Positions 8,289-17,356 of a stretch of DNA of 64,000 nt are shown piece after piece. The translations under genes were made by a program, and so were the position numbers. Source of the DNA: Pseudomonadota bacterium (lineage in GTDB: Bacteria > Myxococcota > Myxococcia > Myxococcales > Myxococcaceae); contig JAFAAN010000045.1 in assembly GCA_023426545.1 (NCBI GenBank), positions 10,703 to 74,702 of the forward strand, written 5' to 3'. The notes under the pieces were generated by a model. It worked only from the letters and a program-made list of their open reading frames with translations, searched no databases and was not told the origin of the DNA. How positions within the stretch are numbered: position 1 is the stretch's first letter; each line of letters opens with the position of its first letter.

Positions 8289-10109
8289 ATGGCAGTCCCG
8301 TTCATCTCCGAGGTCAAGCGTACCCACACTTGCGGTCAGCTCACGGCGGCCAATATCGATGAGGACGTGGTCCTCTTCGGCTGGGTGCACAACCGCCGGG
8401 ATCACGGCGGCGCCGTGTTCATCGACCTGCGGGATCGGGACGGGCTCACGCAGGTGGTGTTCGAGCCGGACCACGCGGAGGCGCACGCGCTGGCGGGCAC
8501 CCTCCGGCTGGAGTTCTGCGTGGGCGTGCGCGGCAAGGTCGTCTCGCGCGGCAAGAACGTGAACCCGAAGATGAAGACGGGTGAAATCGAGGTCCGGGCG
8601 AGAGACCTCACCATCTTCAACCGCTCCGAGCCGACGCCGTTCCCCATCGAGGACAGCATCGAGACGTCGGAGGACAAGCGTCTGGCCCACCGCTACCTGG
8701 ACCTGCGCCGCGCGCCGCTCCAGCGCTCGCTGATGACGCGCTCGAAGATGAACGCGCTGACGCGCTCGTACATGGTGGACAACGGCTTCCTGGAGCTGGA
8801 GACGCCCTTCATGGGCAAGTACACGCCGGGCGGCGCGCGCAACTTCCTGGTCCCCAGCCGGCTCAACCCGGGCAAGTTCTACGCGATGGCGGAGAGCCCC
8901 CAGCTCTACAAGCAGTTGTTCATGGTGGCGGGCTTCGACCGGTACTTCCAGATCGTGAAGTGCTTCCGCGACGAGGACCTGCGCCTGGACCGCCAGCCCG
9001 AGTTCACGCAGATCGACGTGGAGATGAGCTTCGTCCAGCAGGACGACATCTTCACCATGATCGAGGGCCTGCTGAAGAAGCTGTGGGGCGAGGTGCTGGG
9101 CATCGACATCCCCACGCCGTTCATGCGCATGGACTTCTACGAGTCCATGGCGAAGTACGGTAACGACAAGCCGGACCTGCGCTTCGGCCTGGAGCACGTG
9201 GTGATCACCGACGTGATTCGCGAGCACGGCGAGTCCGGCGGCGTGCCGATGATCTGGGAGGCGGTGCAGAACAAGGGCATCGTCAAGGCCATGGTCATCC
9301 CCGCGGACAAGGCGCTGAGCCGCGCGGAGAGCGACAAGCTGGAGGAGTTCGCCAAGCAGGCGGGCGCCAAGGGCCTGGCCCGCGCGAAGGTGGGCGAGGG
9401 GGGCGAGTGGACGCAGTCGCCGCTGTCCAAGACCATCAGCCCGGCGCTGCGGCAGGCCATCAACCAGGCCGTGGGCGCGAAGACGGGCGACCTCATCCTG
9501 TTCCAGTTCGGCAAGGAGGCCCTGGTCCACACGGTGATGGCCAACCTGCGCGTGCACGTGGCCAAGAAGCTGGGCCTGATTCCGGAGTACGGGAGCGGCG
9601 GCCAGTGGAAGTTCCTGTGGGTGGTGAACCCGCCGCTGTTCGAGTTCGACGACGAGACGAACACCTGGGCGGCGGCGCACCACGCCTTCACGCGGCCGCA
9701 TGACGAGGACGTGGCCTACCTGCTCACGGACCCGGGCCGGGTGAAGTGCCACCGCTACGACGTGGTGCTCAACGGCTTCGAGATTGGCGGCGGCTCCATC
9801 CGCCTGCATGACCCGAAGGTGCAGGCGGAGGTCTTCAAGGCGCTGGGCATCGGCGACGAGGAGGCCCGGGCCAAGTTCGGCTTCCTCCTGGACGCGCTGA
9901 AGTTCGGCGCGCCCCCGCACGGCGGCATCGCGCTGGGCATGGACCGCCTGGTGATGCTGCTGACGGGCGCCGAGTCCCTGCGTGACGTGATTCCGTTCCC
10001 GAAGTCGAAGACGGGCACGGACCTGATGACGGGCGCCCCGGGCGACGTGGACGAGCGGCAGCTGCGCGAGGTCCACGTGCGGTCGGTGCCCGTGCCGCAG
10101 AAGGCCTAG
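8289..10109 (+). CDS. aspS: aspartyl-tRNA synthetase (bacterial type)
   Basis: A 606-residue class II synthetase charging tRNA-Asp. An N-terminal OB-fold anticodon domain is followed by catalytic motif 2 (FRDEDLRLDRQPEFTQ), the bacterial GAD insertion in the middle, and motif 3 (GGIALGMDRLVMLL) near the end. The length is normal. The anticodon domain reads NRRDHGG with His39 where E. coli-type discriminating enzymes have Leu. From the literature this His is associated with non-discriminating AspRS that also charge tRNA-Asn, which would require GatCAB. That is an inference. The start ATG 8289 follows the predicted promoter and gives the normal N-terminus. Confidence 0.96.
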   Translation: MAVPFISEVKRTHTCGQLTAANIDEDVVLFGWVHNRRDHGGAVFIDLRDRDGLTQVVFEPDHAEAHALAGTLRLEFCVGVRGKVVSRGKNVNPKMKTGEIEVRARDLTIFNRSEPTPFPIEDSIETSEDKRLAHRYLDLRRAPLQRSLMTRSKMNALTRSYMVDNGFLELETPFMGKYTPGGARNFLVPSRLNPGKFYAMAESPQLYKQLFMVAGFDRYFQIVKCFRDEDLRLDRQPEFTQIDVEMSFVQQDDIFTMIEGLLKKLWGEVLGIDIPTPFMRMDFYESMAKYGNDKPDLRFGLEHVVITDVIREHGESGGVPMIWEAVQNKGIVKAMVIPADKALSRAESDKLEEFAKQAGAKGLARAKVGEGGEWTQSPLSKTISPALRQAINQAVGAKTGDLILFQFGKEALVHTVMANLRVHVAKKLGLIPEYGSGGQWKFLWVVNPPLFEFDDETNTWAAAHHAFTRPHDEDVAYLLTDPGRVKCHRYDVVLNGFEIGGGSIRLHDPKVQAEVFKALGIGDEEARAKFGFLLDALKFGAPPHGGIALGMDRLVMLLTGAESLRDVIPFPKSKTGTDLMTGAPGDVDERQLREVHVRSVPVPQKA

Positions 10110-10144
10110 TCCGCCAGACGCGAGCCCTCGTCCGCGCGTTGTCA

Positions 10145-10171
10145 TGCCACCCCGTTTGACGCGGGGTGGCA
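10145..10171 (+). terminator. hairpin after aspS
   Basis: TGCCACCCCG and CGGGGTGGCA form a perfect 10-bp stem around TTTGACG, 35 bases after the aspS stop. No T tract follows. It is the only strong structure between aspS and the lipid kinase gene. Confidence 0.55.
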
Positions 10172-10262
10172 GGGGACCCGCCATGCCCTGTGCAGGGACA
10201 TGGAGTGGAGTGCCAGCGCGCAACCGCGTAAACAGGGAGGGTACAGGGAGGGGTAGGGCCAG

Positions 10263-11186
10263 ATGAAGACGTTCCTCGTGGTCAATCCGCGCAGCGCGAA
10301 CGGGCAGACGGGAAAGCGCTGGGCGGAGATCTCCGCGCAGGTGGGAAGGTCGCTGGGAGAGTTCGGCCACGGTTTCACGCAGGGGGGGATGGACGCCGCG
10401 CGCATCACCCGGCAGGCGCTCCTGGACGGGTATGAGTGCATCGTCGCGGTGGGCGGCGACGGCACGCTCAACGAAGTCACCAATGGCTTCTTCGAGGATG
10501 GCAAGGCGCTCAACCCGAACGCGGCGCTGGGGTTGATTCCCCGTGGCACGGGGGGTGACTTCCGCCGCACCTTCGGCTGGGAGCTGGACCTGGAGTCCTC
10601 CCTGGAGCGGCTGCGCTCCGAGGCGACGGAGCCCTTCGACGTGGGCCGGCTGGACTTCGTGGACAACGACGGCCGGCCCGCCACGCGCTACTTCGCGAAC
10701 ATCGCCTCGTTCGGAGTGAGCGCGGTGGTGGCTCAGGAGGTCAACCGCAGCAGCAAGGCCATGGGCGGCCACCTGAGCTTCATGTGGGGCACGCTGAAGG
10801 GGCTGGTGAAGTACACGGAGCGGCAGGTGCGCCTGTCGGTGGACGGTGGCCCGGACGAGGTGGTGGGCATCACCGCGGTGGCCGTGGCGAACGGCCGCTA
10901 CTTCGGCAGCGGCATGTTCGTCGCGCCGGAGGCCATCACCCATGACGGCCTCTTCGACGTCACCATCTGGTCCGGCTACGGCCTGAGCGACTTCGTCCTC
11001 AAGTCGAAGGGCGTCTACAACGGCTCGCACGTGAACTGGAAGGGCACGCGCCGGCTGCGCTGCCGCACCCTCCGCGCCGAGCCCGTGGACGGCGGGGACG
11101 TCTTCCTGGACGTGGACGGTGAGACGCCGGGCCGGCTCCCGTGCACGATGACGCTGCTGCCGGGGGCCATCCGCCTCAAGGTGTAG
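10263..11186 (+). CDS. diacylglycerol-kinase-family lipid kinase (YegS/BmrU-like)
   Basis: A 307-residue cytoplasmic or membrane-associated kinase of the DAGK_cat family. It has NPRSANG near the N-terminus, the nucleotide-binding AVGGDGTLNEV (residues about 62-72), and IPRGTGGDFRR. The C-terminal half is the beta-sandwich domain, ending with DVDGETPGRLP. Such enzymes phosphorylate diacylglycerol, sphingoid bases or related lipids. The exact substrate cannot be read from the sequence. The ATG is preceded by GGGAGGGTACAGGGAGGGG-rich sequence serving as the ribosome binding site. It stands alone between aspS and the DUF72 gene. Confidence 0.9.
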   Translation: MKTFLVVNPRSANGQTGKRWAEISAQVGRSLGEFGHGFTQGGMDAARITRQALLDGYECIVAVGGDGTLNEVTNGFFEDGKALNPNAALGLIPRGTGGDFRRTFGWELDLESSLERLRSEATEPFDVGRLDFVDNDGRPATRYFANIASFGVSAVVAQEVNRSSKAMGGHLSFMWGTLKGLVKYTERQVRLSVDGGPDEVVGITAVAVANGRYFGSGMFVAPEAITHDGLFDVTIWSGYGLSDFVLKSKGVYNGSHVNWKGTRRLRCRTLRAEPVDGGDVFLDVDGETPGRLPCTMTLLPGAIRLKV

Positions 11187-11390
11187 CGGCGCGCGGGGGA
11201 CCGGCGGCGGGGCGATGCGGCCGGGGCCTCGGGCGGCCACGGATTGTCGCCAGGCCGCATGTCCAGCGACATGGCACTTGGGAAGTCAGGCCAGATTGGG
11301 GCAACCTCCTGCATCTGGTGGCGTCCAGCGTTACCTCTGCTGGACGCACGGCACCGTGCCCGCGGTGCCTTCTGGCCCAGGAGACGCGCC

Positions 11391-12446
11391 ATGCCTCAAG
11401 AGCGAGGCCCTGCTCAGCTCGACCTGTTCACCGGTGCCGCCGTGGAGCCCCCCAGCAAAGGGCGCAGGGGCGCGCAGCCGGTAGGGCCCGCGGCCGTCTC
11501 GGACGCGATGGCGACCCTGGGGCGGGAGCTGCCGCCCGGCGTCTTCCTGGGGACCTCCTCGTGGACCTTCCCGGGCTGGGCCGGCATCGTCTACGACCAC
11601 GAAGCCGCCGCGTCGCAGCTGGCGCGTGAGGGGTTGTCCGCGTACGCGCAGCATCCGGTGCTGCGCACGGTGGGCATCGACCGGACCTTCTACGGCCCCA
11701 TCTCCGCCGCCGCCTTCGCCGAGTACGCCGCGCAGGTCCCCTCCACCTTCCGCTTCCTGGTGAAGGCCCACGAGGTGTGCACCCTGGCGCGCTTCCCGCT
11801 GCACGAGCGCTACGGCGCGCAGCGCGGGCAGGCCAATGAGCGCTTCCTCCATGCGGGCTATGCGGCCGAGGCGGTGGTCGCCCCCTTCGTGGAGGGGCTG
11901 GGCGAGAAGGCGGGCCCGTTGGTGTTCCAGTTCCCGCCCCAGGACCCCCAGGCGCTGGGCGGTCCCGCGCGCTTCGTGGAGCGGCTGCACGCCTTCTTCA
12001 CCGCGCTGCCGAAGGGGCCGCTGTACGCCGTGGAGCTGCGCAACGAGGAGCTGCTCACGGAGGGGCTCGCGCAGGCGCTGGCCGATGTGTGCGTCGCCCC
12101 CGTGCTGGCGGTATGGGCACACATGCCGCCCGTGGGGCGCCAGGCGCGGCTCACGCGCGCCTTCGAGTCACGCGCGCTGGTGGTGCGGTGGATGCTCCCG
12201 CCCGACCTGGGCTACGAGGAGGCTCGCGCGCGCTACGCCCCGTTCAACCAACTGGTGGACGAGGACGTGCCCACGCGGGATGTGCTCGCCCGCGTGTGCC
12301 TCGCGGCGCTGCGCCGGGACAAGCCCACCTTCATCACCATCAACAACAAGGCCGAGGGCAGCGCTCCCCTGTCGGCTGTCAAGCTGGCCGAGCGCGTTGT
12401 GTTGGAGAGGAAGGAAGAGGTCGCCCGGCAGGCCGCTCCTCCCTGA
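11391..12446 (+). CDS. DUF72 (YecE-like) protein with a beta-clamp-type N-terminal motif
   Basis: A 351-residue DUF72 protein, predicted TIM-barrel. The family starts are visible: GTSSWTFPGWAGIVY, then IDRTFYG and FRFLVKAHEVCT, then the PLYAVELRN and late INNKAEGSAPLS segments. The biochemical role of the family is not established. Before the barrel is a flexible extension of about 45 residues carrying QLDLF at residues 9-13, a perfect match to the pentapeptide QL(S/D)LF that binds the DNA polymerase sliding clamp. The frame is open upstream to 11244, but the ATG at 11391 is seven bases after AGGAGA and the preceding sequence is not protein-like. Confidence 0.85.
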   Translation: MPQERGPAQLDLFTGAAVEPPSKGRRGAQPVGPAAVSDAMATLGRELPPGVFLGTSSWTFPGWAGIVYDHEAAASQLAREGLSAYAQHPVLRTVGIDRTFYGPISAAAFAEYAAQVPSTFRFLVKAHEVCTLARFPLHERYGAQRGQANERFLHAGYAAEAVVAPFVEGLGEKAGPLVFQFPPQDPQALGGPARFVERLHAFFTALPKGPLYAVELRNEELLTEGLAQALADVCVAPVLAVWAHMPPVGRQARLTRAFESRALVVRWMLPPDLGYEEARARYAPFNQLVDEDVPTRDVLARVCLAALRRDKPTFITINNKAEGSAPLSAVKLAERVVLERKEEVARQAAPP

Positions 12447-12488
12447 GCGCACTTGCCTCTGTGCACGGGGCTTGCTTACTTGTGTCCC

Positions 12489-12740
12489 ATGACAGCCATT
12501 TCGGTGGCAGCTCTGCTGGTCCAGCTGATGTCCGCGGGCGGTGCTGACGGGCAGGCGGCCGGGCGCTCGCCTGGTGATTCGGGCAGCGTGTCCACGCACT
12601 TCTCCGCGTTGAAGAGTGAGGTCTCCTCGCTGTCGGAGCGGTTCAAGGCCGCCCGCGAGCGCCGCCGCCTGCAGGCGGAGCAGGAGCGGGAGGAGTGGCA
12701 GCGTGAGTCGACGGCGCCTGCCCAGCCTCCGCGCCGATGA
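12489..12740 (+). CDS. small hypothetical protein upstream of smr
   Basis: An 83-residue protein with a short hydrophobic N-terminus (AISVAALLVQLMSAG), a Gly/Ser linker and a charged C-terminal helix rich in Arg/Glu/Gln that would form a coiled coil. No family is recognised. The ATG has no clear Shine-Dalgarno sequence. Its last 38 bases overlap the beginning of the smr gene in another frame, and smr's ribosome binding site lies inside it, which suggests coupled translation if the ORF is real. Confidence 0.45.
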   Translation: MTAISVAALLVQLMSAGGADGQAAGRSPGDSGSVSTHFSALKSEVSSLSERFKAARERRRLQAEQEREEWQRESTAPAQPPRR

Positions 12741-13071
12741 GGCGCCTCTCCCTCCCGAGGGACCGGAGCCGCCTCCCTTCGAGGACGAGGCGGTCGAGAT
12801 TCCCATCGACGGGAACCTGGACCTGCACCTCTTCCACCCGCGCGAGGTGAAGGACCTCGTCGTCGAGTACCTCTGGGCCTGCCGCCAGAAGGGCGTGCTC
12901 GACGTGCGCATCATTCATGGCAAGGGCACCGGCGCGCTGCGGCGCACCGTGCAGGCGCTGCTGCCCAGGTTGCCGGAGGTGGAGTCGTTCCGCGCCGCGG
13001 GCGAAGGGGACGGGGGCTGGGGCGCGACGTGGGTGCGTCTGCGCCCCGCGGACTACGACAGCCAGAAATAG
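12703..13071 (+). CDS. Smr-domain protein
   Basis: A 122-residue protein with a Pro/Glu-rich N-terminus and a complete Smr domain: DLHLFHPREV (the DLHG-like motif, about residues 45-54), then VRIIHGKGTGALRRTV (the HGKG loop) and the terminal WVRL strand. Stand-alone Smr domains are nicking endonucleases or RNA/DNA-binding proteins, relatives of the MutS2 C-terminus. The GTG at 12703 is seven bases after GGGAGGAG (12688-12695). A longer in-frame extension to 12616 is arginine-rich shadow sequence and was rejected. Its 3' end overlaps the convergent SNF2 gene by 19 bases. Confidence 0.88.
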   Translation: MSRRRLPSLRADEAPLPPEGPEPPPFEDEAVEIPIDGNLDLHLFHPREVKDLVVEYLWACRQKGVLDVRIIHGKGTGALRRTVQALLPRLPEVESFRAAGEGDGGWGATWVRLRPADYDSQK

Positions 13072-15869
13072 GCGGAGGCGATGAGGGAGCGCTTCTCCGT
13101 CACCTTGGCCTTCTGGGCCAGGTCCGCGAGCTGCCGGTCTTTGGAGGCGTAGCGCTTCTCCTCCTCGTTGCGCAGCGAGGACAGCTTGCGGCGGTACTCG
13201 CGCTCCATCCGGTCCGAGTGCGCGCGCGCCTTCGCCTTGTCGGCGATGTCCTCCGCGAGGCCCACCTGCTTGCGGGCGTCAATCCAGGTCTGCCGCGCCG
13301 CCTCGACTGCTTCGCGCGACTCCATCAGGCAGTCCTCGACGTAGCGGTCCGCGCGCTCCTTGGCCTTGTCCAGCTCCAGGGCATTGCGCCGCTCGGCGGC
13401 CCGGACGATTTCGTCCTTCGCCGCCATCAGCGCCTGTTCCTGCATGAGCTGGACGGACACAGGGGCGGGCTGGCGCCGGCGCTCCGGCTTCGCCGCCAGC
13501 TTCACGAAGTGCGCCCCGTCCGCGAGGGACAGCGCCCGGAAGCCGCCGTCCCTGTCCCGCACGAGCACCAGGTGGGCCAGCTTCTCCTCCGGCTTCAGTC
13601 CCGTCGTCTCGAACTTGTACGCGAACCACCAGCCTTCGCTGCCGGCCAGCCGGGCCAGGCGCGACGGAAGCCCCGACGCGTCCAGTTGCAGGTAGCTCAC
13701 CGCGTCCTGCGTGCGCTCCTTGACGGCATAGGCGGCCTTGGCCACCTCCAGCCGTCCCGCGCTGCGGCTGCCCAACACAGAGGCGGTGAGGGCGCGCGCC
13801 TCCTGCTGGCGCTTGGCGAGCACCTCCTTCGTCTGCTCGTTCTGCCCGCGCAGACGCCGCCTCACGTCGCCGTCGAAGCGCTCCATCACCACCGAGCGCA
13901 TCTGCGTCATGCGCTGGTTGATGCGGCCCTCCAGCTCCTCGCGCAGCTTGTCGAAGGCGGTGTTGATGTCCTCCGGCTTGCGGCAGGACTGGTAGATGTC
14001 CAGCACGCGCCGCTCGAAGTCGACGCCGCTCTCCAGCGCGCCCAGGATTTCGTCGGACGCGCCGAACACGCCGTCGAAGAGGTTCAGCTTCTTCTCCAGC
14101 AGCTCGAAGAGGCGGGCGTCCGCCGCGTTGCTCCGGTTGAGGAAGTTGATGACCAGCACGTCCCGCTGCTGGCCGTAGCGGTGGCACCGGCCGATGCGCT
14201 GCTCCACGCGCTGTGGGTTCCAGGGCAGGTCGTAGTTCACCACCAGGTTGCAGAACTGGAGGTTGAGGCCCTCGGCGCCCGCCTCGGTGCAGATGAGAAT
14301 CTGGGTGCGGTTGCGGAAGTCCTCCACCAGCGCGCGGCGATCCTCGGGCGTGCTCGCGTCGCCCGACAGCATCGAGATCTTCCCCTGGTAGCCGCTCTCC
14401 GACAGCAGGTTGAAGAGGTACTGCTGCGTGCGCTTGGACTCGGTGAAGATGAGGGCCTTCTCCGGCCACCCGTGCGTCTTCATCACCGCGAAGGTCCGGT
14501 CCAGGCCGCGCTTGAGCGCCTCGCCCTTGGCGTTGACCTTGATGGAGTCCGCCAGGTCCGCGTACTGGCGCAGCTCCCAGACCTCCTGCTCCAGGGCGCG
14601 GATGTTGGGCGCCTTGGCCGGGTCATCCGACCACTCCTCGCCCTCCTCGACGTACTGCTTGGCCTCCTCGGGCTCGAACATCGCCAGGGCCTGCTGGCCC
14701 AGCTTCGCCGCCTGGAGCCGCTTCTCCAGGTTGTCGGACAGCCTCCGCAGGGTGGGGGCGATGGCGTAGGTGGAGGACGCCAGCAGCTTGCGGTAGCAGA
14801 GCGTCAGCAGCGTCTTCTTGCCGGGCTCGATGGCCGCGGCTTCGGAGCGCTGGAGGTACTCGCTGACCTTCTCGTAGAGGTCGTGCTCCTCGGGGGAGGG
14901 GGTGAAGTCCTCCACGATGGAGCGGCGGTTGGTATAGCGGACGTACTCGCGCACCTGCCGGCGCAGGGTGCGCTGCACCACGGGCGCCAGCCGCTCCTTC
15001 AGCTCGATGGCCGCGGCCTCGGGCATGCCGCCGGCCTCGTCCACCCGGTAGCGGCTGCGGAAGGCGTGCTCGGGCCCGAGAATCTGCTCGTCCAGCAGCG
15101 ACATCAGCCCGAACAGCTCCATCAGGTCGTTCTGGAGCGGGGTGGCGGTGAGCAGCAGCTTGGGCCTGCCGGCCAGGGCCGCTTTCAGCGCCTGGCCCAT
15201 CTTGTTGTTGGGCCGGTGCGCGTTGCGCAGGCGGTGGGCCTCGTCGATGACGACCACGTCCCAGGGAATCTCCACCGCCAGGTGGGCCTTGTTGGCCGCG
15301 AAGGGGTGCGAGCAGATGACGGGGAAGGGCTGGTCGAAGCAGTTGCCGGTGGCGCGCACGGTGCGGCCGTCCACCATGACGCTGTCCAGGTCGAACTTCT
15401 CCCGCAGCTCGCTGTTCCACTGCGCGCGCAGCGTGGCGGGCGCCATGATGAGGATGCGCGACTTCCCCTCGGCCATCAGCTGGGCGATGACGAGCCCCGC
15501 TTCAATCGTCTTCCCCAGCCCCACCTCGTCGCCCAGCATGCAGCCGCCGCGCGACAGCGAGTCGAGCGCGAACATGGCGCCCTCGACCTGGTGCGGGTTG
15601 AGGTCCACCTTCGCTTCAGACAGCGCGCCCGCCAGCCGTTGCTGCGTGTCGCCACTCCGGGCCAGCAGCTCCTCGGCCAGCAGCCGCTCGTGGAAGGGCG
15701 TCAGCTCGGGCGCCGCCACCGCGTTGCTGGACTCCATCCGAGCCGCAACAGCCGCCGTAGCGTCCGCCTCGACCTCCACCCTGAATCCCCTCGCGACCTC
15801 CGCCAAGACCGTCTCCATCCGTGGTGTTTTCGAGGTTGCCCGCCGCCGCGGCGGGCGAGGACCGGCCAT
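13053..15869 (-). CDS. SNF2/RapA-like DEAD/DEAH-box helicase
   Basis: A 938-residue superfamily 2 ATPase. Motif I GDEVGLGKT (residues 113-121), motif II DEAH (209-212), motif III LLTATPLQ, motif V EAGAEGLNLQ and motif VI QRIGRCHRYGQ are all intact, so it should translocate on duplex DNA. The C-terminal 250 residues are long charged coiled coils, as in bacterial SNF2 proteins related to RapA and to the DISARM component DrmD. No DISARM partners (methylase, PLD or MrfB-type genes) lie nearby, so a stand-alone housekeeping or repair role is more likely. Neither the ATG at 15869 nor the inner ATG at 15818 has a good ribosome binding site, so the start is uncertain. Confidence 0.88.
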   Translation of the reverse strand: MAGPRPPRRRATSKTPRMETVLAEVARGFRVEVEADATAAVAARMESSNAVAAPELTPFHERLLAEELLARSGDTQQRLAGALSEAKVDLNPHQVEGAMFALDSLSRGGCMLGDEVGLGKTIEAGLVIAQLMAEGKSRILIMAPATLRAQWNSELREKFDLDSVMVDGRTVRATGNCFDQPFPVICSHPFAANKAHLAVEIPWDVVVIDEAHRLRNAHRPNNKMGQALKAALAGRPKLLLTATPLQNDLMELFGLMSLLDEQILGPEHAFRSRYRVDEAGGMPEAAAIELKERLAPVVQRTLRRQVREYVRYTNRRSIVEDFTPSPEEHDLYEKVSEYLQRSEAAAIEPGKKTLLTLCYRKLLASSTYAIAPTLRRLSDNLEKRLQAAKLGQQALAMFEPEEAKQYVEEGEEWSDDPAKAPNIRALEQEVWELRQYADLADSIKVNAKGEALKRGLDRTFAVMKTHGWPEKALIFTESKRTQQYLFNLLSESGYQGKISMLSGDASTPEDRRALVEDFRNRTQILICTEAGAEGLNLQFCNLVVNYDLPWNPQRVEQRIGRCHRYGQQRDVLVINFLNRSNAADARLFELLEKKLNLFDGVFGASDEILGALESGVDFERRVLDIYQSCRKPEDINTAFDKLREELEGRINQRMTQMRSVVMERFDGDVRRRLRGQNEQTKEVLAKRQQEARALTASVLGSRSAGRLEVAKAAYAVKERTQDAVSYLQLDASGLPSRLARLAGSEGWWFAYKFETTGLKPEEKLAHLVLVRDRDGGFRALSLADGAHFVKLAAKPERRRQPAPVSVQLMQEQALMAAKDEIVRAAERRNALELDKAKERADRYVEDCLMESREAVEAARQTWIDARKQVGLAEDIADKAKARAHSDRMEREYRRKLSSLRNEEEKRYASKDRQLADLAQKAKVTEKRSLIASAYFWLS

Positions 15870-16018
15870 TTTGTTGACGCGGGCCTATCTGTAAAGGGGG
15901 TCGTATCCCAAGCCGAAAAATCGGCCTCCGCGCGCTTGGCACGCTTCTTTGCGAGCGACGTCGATACATGTTGCCAGCACACTGCGTACAAACTTTCCGC
16001 TGGACTTGACGCAGAGGC

Positions 16019-17356
16019 CTAGAGTTGCCCGCGTGCCTTCACGTCCAGATAGGCGTTGAGCGTGGCCGCGCCGAAGGCCCGGGCGGGGGCTCGAACCACC
16101 AGCGCGCCGGCGTCCCGGAGGGTGGTGGCGGTGCGGCGGAACTCCGCTTCCAGGCGCGCCGCGGCCTGCCGCGCATAGGCGTCCTGCGTCTGCCTGGGCA
16201 CGTCCTGCGCCGCGGCCTGGACGTCTTCGTCGAGCAGCGAGGCGACGACGGGCAGGTGCCGGGGGCGCAGCGCCAGCGTGCGGTTGAGGAGGCTGGCGGA
16301 GGCGTCCGGGTCCACCAGGTCCGTGAAGAGGACCACCAGGGCCCGCCGCGTCTGCCGGGCGAAGGCGAAGTCGAAGGCGCGGCCGTAGTCGCTCTCCTCG
16401 AGCGCGGCCTCGGTGCGGTAGAGGGACTCGGTGATGAGGCGCAGGTGCTCACGGCCCTTGCGAGGCGGCAGGTAGGCGCGCACGCCGCTGGCGAAGGCCA
16501 GCACGCCCACCACGTCTCCGGCCTCCAGGCCCACGCGCGCCAGCCGCAGCGCCGCGTCCACCGCGTGGTCCAGCTTGCGTCTCGCCTGGATGCGGCCCGC
16601 CATGTGCCGGCCGCAGTCGAGCAGCAGCAGCACCGGCTGGTGCCGCTCTGGCTGCCACGTCCGGACCAGCGTGTGGGCGTGGCGCGCCGAGGCCTTCCAG
16701 TCGATGTGGCGGTAGTCGTCGCCCGGGCGGTATTCTCGCAGGGATTCGAACTCCCGGCCCTCGGCGGCGCGGCGCCGCTGCGTGCGCGCGGAGGGGGACT
16801 CGGCGGCGCGCGCCAGGGCCAGCGCCTCACGTGTGAGTGCGGTGAGGTCCGGGTACACCTTCACGGCCTGCTCCGCGGGCACGCGGACCTGCCGTGCGCA
16901 GAGGCCCAGGGGCCCGAGCAGTCGAAGGTGTACGTCCCCGAAGCGGGCGTCGCCGCGGGAGGGCGGCGTGACGAAATAGGTGAGCTCGCGGGGCTGCGAG
17001 GCCGCCGGGGGCAGGGTGAGCGGCAGGCGATGCCCGCTGCTGGCCATGTTCACGGGGGGCTCGTCGCGGACCTCGACGTGCAGGGGGCTGGCGCCGGCAT
17101 CCCGCCGTTCCAGCACCACGCGCACCGCGTTGCGGGTGCCGGAGGAGAGGATGGGCTCCACGCGCCGCCACACCCGCACGTCCTCCGCGCGGGGCGCGCG
17201 CAGGAAGTCCACCGCACACAGCGCGAGCACGGCCACGTCCGCCGCCAGCGCGAGCCAGCCGAAGGCGGGGCTGGCCACCGCGAGCGCGGCCGGAAGGAGC
17301 CCCGCCGCCAGCAAGGCGACGGCGAGGCCGGTGGGGACGGGGCGTCCGGCGCTCAC
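16019..17356 (-). CDS. DUF58 domain membrane protein
   Basis: A 445-residue protein with two N-terminal membrane helices (about 10-50), a beta-rich region, and the DUF58 core EYRPGDDYRHIDWKAS (about 215-230), followed by a von Willebrand A-like fold with LLLDCGRHM as a degenerate MIDAS-type start. DUF58 proteins accompany MoxR ATPases and are thought to help assemble or activate substrate complexes at the membrane. The GTG start overlaps the MoxR stop as GTGA, so the two are translationally coupled. Confidence 0.9.
   Translation of the reverse strand: MSAGRPVPTGLAVALLAAGLLPAALAVASPAFGWLALAADVAVLALCAVDFLRAPRAEDVRVWRRVEPILSSGTRNAVRVVLERRDAGASPLHVEVRDEPPVNMASSGHRLPLTLPPAASQPRELTYFVTPPSRGDARFGDVHLRLLGPLGLCARQVRVPAEQAVKVYPDLTALTREALALARAAESPSARTQRRRAAEGREFESLREYRPGDDYRHIDWKASARHAHTLVRTWQPERHQPVLLLLDCGRHMAGRIQARRKLDHAVDAALRLARVGLEAGDVVGVLAFASGVRAYLPPRKGREHLRLITESLYRTEAALEESDYGRAFDFAFARQTRRALVVLFTDLVDPDASASLLNRTLALRPRHLPVVASLLDEDVQAAAQDVPRQTQDAYARQAAARLEAEFRRTATTLRDAGALVVRAPARAFGAATLNAYLDVKARGQL

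Noticed and set aside
8094..11240. 1048-codon minus-strand open frame opposite aspS and the lipid kinase
   Set aside because: Shadow of two well-supported plus-strand genes; composition is not protein-like.
13053..15869. SNF2 helicase as part of a DISARM or other defence island
   Set aside because: No methyltransferase, PLD, DUF1998 or other defence genes are near. Neighbours are housekeeping genes.
13029..16022. Long plus-strand open frame opposite the SNF2 gene
   Set aside because: Arg/Leu/His-rich shadow sequence of the helicase gene, no domain, no ribosome binding site.
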